The position numbers were made by a program, and so were the translations under genes. 42,776 nucleotides of DNA from Dyadobacter koreensis (GTDB taxonomy: Bacteria; Bacteroidota; Bacteroidia; Cytophagales; Spirosomataceae). The DNA is taken from assembly GCF_900108855.1 (NCBI RefSeq), contig NZ_FNXY01000005.1, positions 99,261-142,036 on the forward strand. Direction: 5' to 3'. Within the stretch, counting starts at the first letter, position 1. The number at the start of each line of letters is the position of its first letter. Positions 34,408 to 41,711 of the stretch are shown here, one piece after another. Under the pieces are notes generated by a model that saw nothing but the letters and a program-made list of their open reading frames with translations, did not search any database and was not told where the DNA came from.

Positions 34408-34872
34408 TCAGTGCTCGGTAATGCCAATTTGAATTTCTGTTATATTGGCTTCGGGGTTTTGGAAATCCATATTTAAATAAATTTCACGATTTTCGCCACT
34501 CATAGTCAAACCGCCGGAAAGTATTGTTGGGATCAGTGATCCATATGTTTCTCCTAATTTACTCCAATTGCCCAGATGCTGTTCTGAAACGCATTGAAAT
34601 GGCATAAGACTTTTCAACTTAAAATCGGAATTTTCCAGATAGTTATCCTTAAAAGATATCGGCAGCGCAATGGTCAAAGAAAAAACAGTTTCAGGATTTC
34701 CATCCATCCCATCATAAATCCAGTAAACAGGACCCGTTATCTCCAAATCGTTTTGAACGGCAGCCTGGTACATTTTATGAGCGACAACGCGGACATAATC
34801 TCCAATTTCCGAAAGTTGTGTTTTTGTTTCAAAACACAAAACCTGCATCGGGTGCACCTTCTTCAATTCCAT
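34408..34872 (-). CDS. GyrI-like small-molecule-binding domain protein
   Basis: A 154-residue stand-alone protein that resembles the GyrI-like/AraC effector-binding fold: a first strand with HPMQVLCFETKTQLSEIGDYV, a middle GPVYWIYDGMDGNPETVF typical of the second half, and SLTIALPI. There is no DNA-binding domain. It lies directly upstream of tag in a tight unit, so it may bind or modify a small ligand linked to alkylation stress; that is inference. A perfect 11-bp inverted repeat ends three bases before its start codon. Family assignment is moderate. Confidence 0.62.
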   Translation of the reverse strand: MELKKVHPMQVLCFETKTQLSEIGDYVRVVAHKMYQAAVQNDLEITGPVYWIYDGMDGNPETVFSLTIALPISFKDNYLENSDFKLKSLMPFQCVSEQHLGNWSKLGETYGSLIPTILSGGLTMSGENREIYLNMDFQNPEANITEIQIGITEH

Positions 34873-34875
34873 AAG

Positions 34876-34909
34876 CGTTTATTTTGTTAGTTGTTCCGCA
34901 AAATAAACG
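34876..34909 (-). promoter_or_regulatory. perfect 11-bp inverted repeat abutting the GyrI-like start codon
   Basis: CGTTTATTTTG (34876-34886) and CAAAATAAACG (34899-34909) are exact reverse complements with a 12-base spacer. The inner end lies three bases upstream of the ATG at 34872. It would occlude the ribosome site as RNA, or serve as a dimer operator as DNA. Confidence 0.55.
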
Positions 34910-34913
34910 GCCT

Positions 34914-34937
34914 CTACTGACAACCCTATGTCAGTGG
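34914..34937 (-). promoter_or_regulatory. second inverted repeat upstream of the gyrI-like/tag unit
   Basis: CTACTGACA (34914-34922) pairs with TGTCAGTGG (34929-34937), nine pairs with one wobble and a 6-base loop. It lies 42 bp upstream of the start and 33 bp after the stop of the PAP2 gene's region on the right, so it could be an operator or part of the PAP2 transcript end. Confidence 0.4.
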
Positions 34938-34969
34938 AAATTCAGAAAAGAGAAATTTTTTAATGCTTT

Positions 34970-35704
34970 TTACTTTTTTCGGATTCGGCGAACCGTTTGT
35001 TTCAGCCACGGATAACTGATATAAACTACTTTGGTTGCAGCAATCCCAATTCCCGCACCCATTAAAACGTCTGCAAGCCAGTGTTTGTTTTTCATAATTC
35101 GCATCGCTCCCACGCTTGTCGCCGCAGTATAACCTCCTACACTGTACCAGACGCTCCTGTGTCCATATTCTTCATGAAGTATAGTCGCGCTGGTAAATGC
35201 ATTACTGGTATGGCCTGAAGGAAAGGAATGATTGTCTTCGCCGTTTGGACGTGGATATTGTGATATCATTTTCAAGCTTCCCGTCACTCCCTGGGCCACA
35301 AGGTTGGAAAGAAGGGCAAGAATAAGCTGATCACCAAAGGAATGTTTTCCCTTCACACCGGAAGCGCCAAGGCTTAAACTTACAACGGCAGGCAAATAAT
35401 GAAGATAGTTATCGAAATTTCTGGTGCTGAAATCGGGATATCTGCTAACGACATGCGACTGAAGATGTCTGCTGATCGATCCCTGCGTAACGAAAGCGGC
35501 CAGCGCGAGAGAGACAGGAGCCACAGCTTCTATCGGGCGAACCTGCCACAGTTTCTCTTCCTTCTTTGGACTCAAAGAATCATGTTTCTGAACCAGAGAA
35601 TCCTGATAAACTGAATCAACAGCCTGTGCCGAAGCATAATTTGAAAACAGGCCCTGACAGATAAAAATTACAAGACAAATGTAACGTGTAAACTGTTTCT
35701 TCAT
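34970..35704 (-). CDS. PAP2-family membrane/periplasmic phosphatase
   Basis: An acid-phosphatase-type enzyme acting on lipid phosphates such as phosphatidate or undecaprenyl diphosphate. A signal peptide covers residues 1-27 (ending ASAQ). The three PAP2 motifs are intact: K-x6-RP in KMISQYPRP, PSGH in SFPSGHTS, and R-x5-H-x3-D in RIMKNKHWLAD. The 244-residue protein has several weak membrane helices around the motifs. It lies downstream of kdsA on the same strand but after a terminator, so it is probably separate. Confidence 0.88.
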   Translation of the reverse strand: MKKQFTRYICLVIFICQGLFSNYASAQAVDSVYQDSLVQKHDSLSPKKEEKLWQVRPIEAVAPVSLALAAFVTQGSISRHLQSHVVSRYPDFSTRNFDNYLHYLPAVVSLSLGASGVKGKHSFGDQLILALLSNLVAQGVTGSLKMISQYPRPNGEDNHSFPSGHTSNAFTSATILHEEYGHRSVWYSVGGYTAATSVGAMRIMKNKHWLADVLMGAGIGIAATKVVYISYPWLKQTVRRIRKK

Positions 35705-35715
35705 AATAGAGTTCT

Positions 35716-35747
35716 GAAAAATGAGATTGCGGCCAGCACCGCAATCT
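35716..35747 (-). terminator. intrinsic terminator of kdsA
   Basis: A 9-bp perfect stem AGATTGCGG (35724-35732) / CCGCAATCT (35739-35747) with a 6-base loop. Read on the minus strand it is followed by TTTTT, 17 bp after the kdsA stop. Confidence 0.85.
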
Positions 35748-35763
35748 TAATTTTAAGGGTTGG

Positions 35764-36576
35764 TTACAAAATCGACTCCCTCACCCGCACTAATTTCTCC
35801 AATAATCCTTCAAGCTGATCCAACGGCAGCATATTGGCGCCATCCGATTTTGCTTCTGCGGGATTGAAGTGGGTTTCAATAAAAAGACCGTCAGCGCCAA
35901 CAGCGATTGCCGCTTTTGCAATTGTTTCAATCAATTTTGGTTTTCCGCCTGTGACACCGGATTCCTGATTTGGCTGTTGTAACGAATGGGTGCAATCCAT
36001 AATTACCGGAACATCAAAAGCACGCATGGCAGGTAAATTGCGATAATCCACAATTAATTCACCATAACCAAAACTGTTACCACGATCGGTTAGCAGAACC
36101 TGGCAATCAGGATTCGTGTCATTTATTTTTTCAACTGCAAATTTCATTGAGGCACCGGAAAGAAATTGTCCTTTTTTAACATTCACCGCTTTTCCGGTAC
36201 GCGCAGCTGCCGCAATTAATTCCGTTTGACGGCATAAAAAAGCGGGGATCTGCAAAACGTCCACGTATTCCGCAGCGAAAGCTGCTTCATGCGATTCATG
36301 AATATCGGTAACCGTCGGGACGCCAAAAGTCTGGCTGATTTCCTGCAAGATCTTCAATGCTTTCTCATCACCGATTCCGGTAAAAGAATCCACTTTTGTA
36401 CGATTGGCTTTACGATATGAGCCTTTGAAAATATAAGGGATTTTAAGTCTGTCTGTCAGAGTCACAATATGTTCCGCAATACGCAATGCCATATCTCTTC
36501 CCTCTATTGCACAAGGGCCAGCCATCAGGAAAAACTGGGGAGAATCAGTGTTTTTTAGTTTTGGAATTGACAACAT
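35764..36576 (-). CDS. kdsA: 3-deoxy-8-phosphooctulonate (KDO-8-phosphate) synthase
   Basis: Condenses phosphoenolpyruvate with arabinose 5-phosphate to form KDO-8-P for lipopolysaccharide core. FFLMAGPCAIEGRD and KGSYRKANRTKVDSFTG (substrate-binding region), LTDRGNSFGYG and VIMDCTHSLQQP mark the family. I use the ATG at 36576 (270 residues). The upstream codon 36591 that would lengthen the frame is TTG. A terminator follows. It is divergent from acpP over about 230 bp, so envelope lipid genes stand on both sides. Confidence 0.95.
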   Translation of the reverse strand: MLSIPKLKNTDSPQFFLMAGPCAIEGRDMALRIAEHIVTLTDRLKIPYIFKGSYRKANRTKVDSFTGIGDEKALKILQEISQTFGVPTVTDIHESHEAAFAAEYVDVLQIPAFLCRQTELIAAAARTGKAVNVKKGQFLSGASMKFAVEKINDTNPDCQVLLTDRGNSFGYGELIVDYRNLPAMRAFDVPVIMDCTHSLQQPNQESGVTGGKPKLIETIAKAAIAVGADGLFIETHFNPAEAKSDGANMLPLDQLEGLLEKLVRVRESIL

Positions 36577-36642
36577 AATACTAATAATCAAAAATTAATA
36601 AAGTTCTGTAAAGGTAAGGTTATCTGCAATCTTCTCTATGTG

Positions 36643-36660
36643 ATTCGTTGTATTCGTGGA
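36643..36660. repeat. imperfect 9-bp ATTCGT repeat between kdsA and acpP
   Basis: ATTCGTTGT (36643-36651) and ATTCGTGGA (36652-36660) are adjacent 9-mers, with related words on both sides. It resembles the loosely repeated ATTCGTG words common between genes of many bacteria. Regulatory value is unknown. Confidence 0.35.
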
Positions 36661-36805
36661 ACTTATATGGTTAAGCATTTGATATTCTGTTTCTTTTATT
36701 TCCCCGTCTTTGTGGACAGTATTATTGCACGTATTAAAAAAATGTTGACAAAGTGAAGTAGAATATCTTTCTTTGTTGCGATTTTAACCAAAAAGTGTTT
36801 ACAAA

Positions 36806-37042
36806 ATGTCAGCAATTGCAGAAAGAGTTAAGCAAATTATCGTCGAGAAACTCGGCGTAGAAGAGTCGGAGGTAACGCCAGAAGCAAACTTCCAGAACGA
36901 CTTGGGAGCGGACTCTCTAGATACCGTTGAGTTGATTATGGAATTTGAGAAAGAATTCAACCTTTCTATTCCTGATGATCAAGCCGAGAACATTGGTACA
37001 GTTGGTCAGGCTGTTGCATATCTGGAAGAAAACGTAAAATAG
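36806..37042 (+). CDS. acpP: acyl carrier protein
   Basis: Carries growing acyl chains in fatty acid synthesis on a phosphopantetheine arm. The 78-residue acidic four-helix protein has the attachment Ser37 in [12 protein letters not shown]. It is the first gene of acpP-fabF-rnc, the common arrangement in Bacteroidota. fabF follows at 42 bp. Confidence 0.97.
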   Translation: MSAIAERVKQIIVEKLGVEESEVTPEANFQNDLGADSLDTVELIMEFEKEFNLSIPDDQAENIGTVGQAVAYLEENVK

Positions 37043-37084
37043 TTTACGCTTTCCAGTATCATCTTCTTTTTCTGTCCCTATTTT

Positions 37085-38338
37085 ATGAGTTTTAAGCGAG
37101 TTGTAATTACCGGTATGGGCGCATTGACGCCTATTGGAAATGATGTTGCCACCTATTGGAAAAATTTAGTTGCGGGCGTCAGCGGTGCTGCGCCTATAAC
37201 AAGGTTTGATGCCGAACGGTTTCGAACCCGTTTTGCCTGCGAGGTAAAAGGGCTGGACATACATGATTACATTCCGCGTCAGGAAGCTCGTAAAATGGAT
37301 CCATTTACCCAGTATGCCGTAATTGCAACTGACGAAGCAATGAAGGACGCCGGCTTTGACGCAGATACACTTGATCTCGACAAAGCCGGTGTAATTTGGG
37401 GTTCGGGAATCGGTGGTTTGAAAACATTTGAGGATGAAGTTCTGAACTTCTCAGATGGTGGAAGAAATCCACGTTTCAACCCATTCTTTATTCCGAAAAT
37501 GATTGCTGATAGCGCATCGGGAGTTCTTTCCATTCGTTACGGCTTTCGCGGACCAACTTTCATTACTGTTTCTGCATGTGCTTCTGCAACCAACGCGCTG
37601 ATCGATGCCTACAATTATATCCGTTTGGGTATGATGAATGTATGTATTTCAGGAGGTTCCGAGGCGGCGATTACTAATGCGGGTGTGGGTGGTTTTAATG
37701 CTTTGAAAGCATTGTCAGAAAATAATGAGTCGCCTGAAACAGCGTCACGTCCTTACGATAAAGACAGAGATGGATTTGTTTTGGGAGAAGGTGGTGCAGC
37801 GTTGATTCTTGAAGAGTACGAGCATGCCAAAGCTCGCGGCGCTAAAATTTACGCCGAAATGATCGGCGGAGGTATGTCTTCTGATGCATACCACATTACT
37901 GCCCCACATCCTGAAGGACGTGGTGCTTACATGGTAATGAAAAATACACTTGAAAATGCCGGATTAAAGCCTGAAGATATTGACTATATCAACACGCACG
38001 GTACTTCAACACCAATCGGTGATCCACAGGAAATCAAAGCCATTGAGAAATTCTTCGGTGAGCATGCTTATAACATGAACATCAGTTCTACCAAATCCAT
38101 GACCGGGCATTTGCTTGGAGGAGCTGGAGCAATTGAAGCAGCAGCATGTATCATGGCAATTCAGGATCAAATTATTCCACCGACGATCAACCACTTTACG
38201 GATGATCCGGAGATTAACCCACGGTTGAACCTTACTTTCAACACAGCACAAAAACGCAAGGTCGATATAGCCCTAAGTAATACTTTTGGTTTTGGCGGTC
38301 ATAATGCTTCTGTTATTTTCAAGAGGTTCGAGGAATAA
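37085..38338 (+). CDS. fabF: 3-oxoacyl-[acyl-carrier-protein] synthase II
   Basis: The condensing enzyme elongating acyl-ACP with malonyl-ACP. The Cys-His-His triad is visible: Cys165 in VSACASATNAL, one His in NTHGTSTPIGD and one in SMTGHLLGGAG. Length 417 is usual. It sits between acpP and rnc. Its stop is only 8 bp before the rnc start, so coupling is likely. Confidence 0.97.
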   Translation: MSFKRVVITGMGALTPIGNDVATYWKNLVAGVSGAAPITRFDAERFRTRFACEVKGLDIHDYIPRQEARKMDPFTQYAVIATDEAMKDAGFDADTLDLDKAGVIWGSGIGGLKTFEDEVLNFSDGGRNPRFNPFFIPKMIADSASGVLSIRYGFRGPTFITVSACASATNALIDAYNYIRLGMMNVCISGGSEAAITNAGVGGFNALKALSENNESPETASRPYDKDRDGFVLGEGGAALILEEYEHAKARGAKIYAEMIGGGMSSDAYHITAPHPEGRGAYMVMKNTLENAGLKPEDIDYINTHGTSTPIGDPQEIKAIEKFFGEHAYNMNISSTKSMTGHLLGGAGAIEAAACIMAIQDQIIPPTINHFTDDPEINPRLNLTFNTAQKRKVDIALSNTFGFGGHNASVIFKRFEE

Positions 38339-38346
38339 TTAACTTA

Positions 38347-39099
38347 TTGATTTTGGCAAAACGAATTCTTTTACCGATCCTCGCTTTATTTAGAACCGGA
38401 AGTCCTGAGGATAAGAAATTTAAGGAATCTATTGCGCATGTTATTGGTGACCGCCCATCAAATTTGGGTGTATACCAACTAGCATTTCGTCATACATCTG
38501 CCTCTCGTGAAACAGCGATCAAGGGTTTTCGTGAATCAAACGAAAGACTTGAATATCTGGGCGACGCGGTGCTGGGGATGGTTGTTGCCGAATTTTTATT
38601 TACCAAATATCCCTACAAAGACGAAGGATTTCTTACTGAAATCCGTTCCCGGATCGTTAATCGTGAATCGCTAAACCAGATTTCCCGTAAATTAGGTTTA
38701 GACAGACTTATCGAATACGATGGAAACCGTCGCGGTATGTCGCCAAGATCCTCTATGTATGGCGATGCGCTGGAAGCCTTTGTCGGAGCGATTTATCTGG
38801 ATAAGGGGTTTCGTTTTACCCGTAAATTTATTATCAGCAAGTTGCTGACGCATTACGATCTGGATGATATTATCCAGAACAATATTAACTTCAAAAGCCT
38901 TATCATCGAATGGGCGCAACGGGAAGGCAAGGAAATCCGCTTCGAAATTTTGGAAGAACGCGGTACACGTCATCACCGTGAATTTATCTCTCAGATTTTA
39001 GTAAACGACGAGCCGTTCGCTGTTGGTAATGGCTTTACCAAGAAAAAGGCCGAACAATCTGCGTCAGAAAGAGCTTGTGAACAATTAGAGCTCAAATAA
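38347..39099 (+). CDS. rnc: ribonuclease III
   Basis: Cleaves double-stranded RNA in rRNA maturation and mRNA decay. The signature ERLEYLGDAVLGM is at 66-78 (Glu67 and Asp73 among the metal ligands) and MYGDALEAFVGAIYLD supplies the second acidic pair. A dsRNA-binding domain occupies about 175-250. No in-frame ATG exists before residue 78, which lies inside the catalytic domain, so a non-ATG start is needed. TTG at 38347 (or TTG at 38353) fits. It is the third gene of acpP-fabF-rnc. Confidence 0.93.
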   Translation: MILAKRILLPILALFRTGSPEDKKFKESIAHVIGDRPSNLGVYQLAFRHTSASRETAIKGFRESNERLEYLGDAVLGMVVAEFLFTKYPYKDEGFLTEIRSRIVNRESLNQISRKLGLDRLIEYDGNRRGMSPRSSMYGDALEAFVGAIYLDKGFRFTRKFIISKLLTHYDLDDIIQNNINFKSLIIEWAQREGKEIRFEILEERGTRHHREFISQILVNDEPFAVGNGFTKKKAEQSASERACEQLELK

Positions 39100-39441
39100 A
39101 ACACTTCTTATTTCCAAGTTTGCTTTTGTCAAATGCTAGTTGAAAAATATTTCAAATTAGCGTAGTATTCATGTTGTCTGCTTAAAACTTTCCAGCGCCT
39201 CAAATTGAGTTTGGTGATATATTTCATTGAAATCAAAAGGCACTTTTATCGCCTGATGACATTTTGAAGCTTCCTAGCCATTGAATTAGGACAAAATGAC
39301 ATGTATTTTTTGATTTTGGAATATTTAGTGCCATTATGTCTTGTTTTTATTTGTGTTTTTGAGTCGGTACAGATATTTTAAATTATCCGTCATATCGCAA
39401 CGGTTCTAAATTTAAAATCACAAAATTAAAACCTTATAAAA
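39100..39441. other. 342-bp AT-rich region upstream of hsp20
   Basis: No gene is visible. It contains a near-perfect inverted repeat ATGACATTTTG (39256-39266) / CAAAATGACAT (39292-39302), 10 of 11 pairs, with AAGCTT in the spacer. ATGACAT also occurs as a direct repeat at 39256 and 39296, 40 bp apart. No strong TTG...TAnnTTTG pair was found, which would suit a stress-specific promoter. Confidence 0.45.
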
Positions 39442-39873
39442 ATGAGCACATTAGTAAAAACCCACTTCGCAAATCCTAAATTGTATAATGGATTTTTTGG
39501 CAAAGAAGCATTGAATGAATTTTTCGCTCCTGCTTATGCCGGAAGTATTCCTGCGGTCAACGTTGTTGAAAGCAAGGAAGGATTCAGGATTGAAGTTGCT
39601 GCGCCTGGTTTGCAAAAATCAGATTTCAAATTAAATCTTGAAAAGAATCAGTTGACAATTTCGGCTCAGAAAGAACAAAAAGAAGAAGAAACAACTGAAA
39701 AGTATTCCCGCAGAGAATTCAGATATGGTTCTTTCCAGAGGACTTTTAATTTACCAAATTCGGTAAATGGTGAAAAGATCGCTGCAACTTATGCAGATGG
39801 TATTCTTAATATCGAACTTCCTAAACGCGAGGAGGCAAAGGAAAAGCCATTACGTGAAATCGAAATTGCTTAA
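39442..39873 (+). CDS. Hsp20/alpha-crystallin family small heat-shock protein
   Basis: An ATP-independent holdase chaperone of 143 residues. The alpha-crystallin domain covers about 37-138: VNVVESKEGFRIEVAAPGLQKSDF opens it and the edge strand NEKIA..YADGILNIELPK with the GxLxIxxPK-like end closes it. A short N-terminal arm precedes it. It stands alone between two long gaps with a strong terminator 13 bp after the stop, fitting independent stress control. Confidence 0.93.
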   Translation: MSTLVKTHFANPKLYNGFFGKEALNEFFAPAYAGSIPAVNVVESKEGFRIEVAAPGLQKSDFKLNLEKNQLTISAQKEQKEEETTEKYSRREFRYGSFQRTFNLPNSVNGEKIAATYADGILNIELPKREEAKEKPLREIEIA

Positions 39874-39886
39874 AATTTAATTTTGG

Positions 39887-39921
39887 AAAAGGCGTTATTT
39901 ATCATGAATAACGCCTTTTTT
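39887..39921 (+). terminator. intrinsic terminator of hsp20
   Basis: A 13-bp perfect stem AAAAGGCGTTATT (39887-39899) / AATAACGCCTTTT (39907-39919) with a 7-base loop and Ts to 39921. Confidence 0.92.
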
Positions 39922-39954
39922 ATCGGGTTGTGCATAATTATTCCCGACAAAGAT

Positions 39955-39985
39955 GTTTTAGTGAATTTTCAGATTCATACCTTTG
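39955..39985 (+). promoter_or_regulatory. candidate promoter of the DegP gene
   Basis: TACCTTTG at 39978-39985 is a full match to TAnnTTTG; a GTTTT stands at the -33 distance. It lies 86 bp before the ATG. A GGAGG at 40010-40014 is too far from the start codon to act as its ribosome site. Confidence 0.4.
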
Positions 39986-40070
39986 TTAAAATATGTTAAA
40001 TGGTCATACGGAGGGAATAAATTATAAGTTAGTTTACGTTATTCAATCAATAAAATTATAACCCCAACAG

Positions 40071-41615
40071 ATGGATATGAAAACAAACTGGAAAGCTCTG
40101 GTTTTGGTTGGGCTGCTTTCGAGCGCAACAACCCTTGCAGGCTTCAAACTTTTAAGTTCAGATAGTGAGAGAGATGTAATCTTCAAAGAATCTCCTGCGG
40201 AATCGCTGGCACGTTTTACGTCGAGTGGTGCACCTGCCGGGTCTCCTGGTGATTTTGTTTATGCTGCGGAAGCGACCACGCCGACCGTTGTGCATATCAA
40301 ATCAACCATGACAAGAACTTCGCGTGGAGGTCAGGGTGATATTCCGGATATTTTCCGCGACTTCTTTGGAGATGATTTCGGTGGCGGTTCTCGCGGACCT
40401 CAATCTTCCGAAGCATCGGGTTCAGGTGTTATTATTTCTCCTGACGGATACATAGTAACAAACAACCACGTAGTTGAGGGAGCTCAGGAACTGGAAGTTA
40501 CGCTTTCAAATAAAAGCAAACTTCGTGCAAAAGTTATAGGTACCGATCCATCGACAGATATCGCTGTGATTAAGGTAGAGTCAAAAAATCTGCCAGCGGT
40601 TACTTTTGGGAATTCGGATGCTGTAAAAGTTGGAGAATGGGTAGTTGCGGTTGGTAATCCTTTTAATCTGGAATCAACTGTTACTGCCGGTATAATTAGC
40701 GCAAAGGGACGCGGTTTAGGAATTATCGGCCAGTCGCAGAATCGTCGTTACGGAAATGCCAGACCAACAGCCGCAACAGCCGGAGACTCGCCTCTTGAAT
40801 CATTTATTCAAACAGATGCTGTGGTGAACCCTGGTAATAGTGGTGGTGCTTTGGTAAACCTGAAAGGAGAACTAATCGGGATTAACACGGCGATTGCCAG
40901 TCCGACAGGAAGTTTTGCAGGATATGCCTTTGCAGTTCCTTCCAGTATTGTGAAGAAGGTTTCCGGAGATTTAGTAAAGTTTGGAAACGTTCAGCGAGGA
41001 TATCTTGGTATATCATTGGATGAGCTGGATAGCCGTAAGGCAGAAGAATATGGTGTAAAGGTGAACGACGGTGTTTACGTACGTGACTTTACTGAAAACA
41101 GTGCAGCGAAAGCAGGTGGTATTACAAAAGGTGATGTGATTGTAAAAGTGGATGGATTGAACACACATTCAATTCCTGAACTGCAGCAATCAATTGGTCT
41201 TCATAAGCCTGGTGATAAAGTTGTTGTGACTGTAAACCGTAATGGTACTGAAAAAGATCTTAATGTGACTTTGCGAAACCGCACGGGTGGGTCTGATGTG
41301 ATCAAACGCGACGAATCGGCTGCTGTTATGACGACGTTGGGTGCACAGTTTGGTAATCTTACAGATCAGGAGAAACAACGCCTTACGCGTTATAAAGTAG
41401 ACGGTGGTGTAAAAGTTCTTTCGATTGACGGAGGAAAACTAGCCAGAACGGGTGTGGAAGAAGGTTTCATCATTACCAAAGTGAATGGCAAACCAGTTAA
41501 ATCAGTTAAAGAACTTGAAGCTTCGCTTGCCGGAAAATCGGAATCAATGGTTCAATTTGAAGGTTTGTATGCAGATGCACCGTATGATGTTTATTCGTTC
41601 GGATTCAGGATGTAA
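40071..41615 (+). CDS. DegP/HtrA-family periplasmic serine protease (Do-like)
   Basis: An envelope protease/chaperone of 514 residues. An N-terminal signal or anchor helix covers about 7-28. The trypsin-like domain has catalytic His133 in TNNHVVEG, Asp163 in STDIAVIKV and Ser257 in NPGNSGGALVN. A Gly/Ser/Phe-rich LA loop at 83-112 precedes the first strand. Two PDZ domains follow (about 300-395, with GVKVNDGVYVRDF, and 420-510). Start may be the ATG at 40071 or 40077. The second PDZ is short and ends in YSFGFRM. It follows hsp20 with a terminator between, so protein quality control genes are neighbours but separate transcripts. Confidence 0.93.
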   Translation: MDMKTNWKALVLVGLLSSATTLAGFKLLSSDSERDVIFKESPAESLARFTSSGAPAGSPGDFVYAAEATTPTVVHIKSTMTRTSRGGQGDIPDIFRDFFGDDFGGGSRGPQSSEASGSGVIISPDGYIVTNNHVVEGAQELEVTLSNKSKLRAKVIGTDPSTDIAVIKVESKNLPAVTFGNSDAVKVGEWVVAVGNPFNLESTVTAGIISAKGRGLGIIGQSQNRRYGNARPTAATAGDSPLESFIQTDAVVNPGNSGGALVNLKGELIGINTAIASPTGSFAGYAFAVPSSIVKKVSGDLVKFGNVQRGYLGISLDELDSRKAEEYGVKVNDGVYVRDFTENSAAKAGGITKGDVIVKVDGLNTHSIPELQQSIGLHKPGDKVVVTVNRNGTEKDLNVTLRNRTGGSDVIKRDESAAVMTTLGAQFGNLTDQEKQRLTRYKVDGGVKVLSIDGGKLARTGVEEGFIITKVNGKPVKSVKELEASLAGKSESMVQFEGLYADAPYDVYSFGFRM

Positions 41616-41622
41616 TAAAATT

Positions 41623-41641
41623 CAGCTGATAGCCTCAGCTG
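41623..41641. repeat. perfect 7-bp stem after the DegP gene
   Basis: CAGCTGA (41623-41629) / TCAGCTG (41635-41641) with a 5-base loop directly after the stop, without a T run. It may protect the 3' end or be incidental. Confidence 0.35.
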
Positions 41642-41655
41642 GATAAATACGACAC

Positions 41656-41691
41656 AAAAAAGGTCTTGGAATCAATTCCAAGACCTTTTTT
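41656..41691. terminator. bidirectional terminator between the DegP and pseudouridine synthase genes
   Basis: A 15-17 bp perfect stem with left arm 41656-41672 and right arm 41675-41691, A run before and T run after, lies between two convergent genes. Confidence 0.93.
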
Positions 41692-41711
41692 GTATGGGTA
41701 TTTGAAAATTA

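Noticed and set aside
36577..36591. Longer kdsA start giving five extra residues
   Set aside because: The codon at 36591 is TTG, while an ATG at 36576 gives the normal family N terminus.
40010..40014. GGAGG as a Shine-Dalgarno site
   Set aside because: It is 57 bp before the DegP start with no closer ATG, and Bacteroidota rarely use strong Shine-Dalgarno sites.
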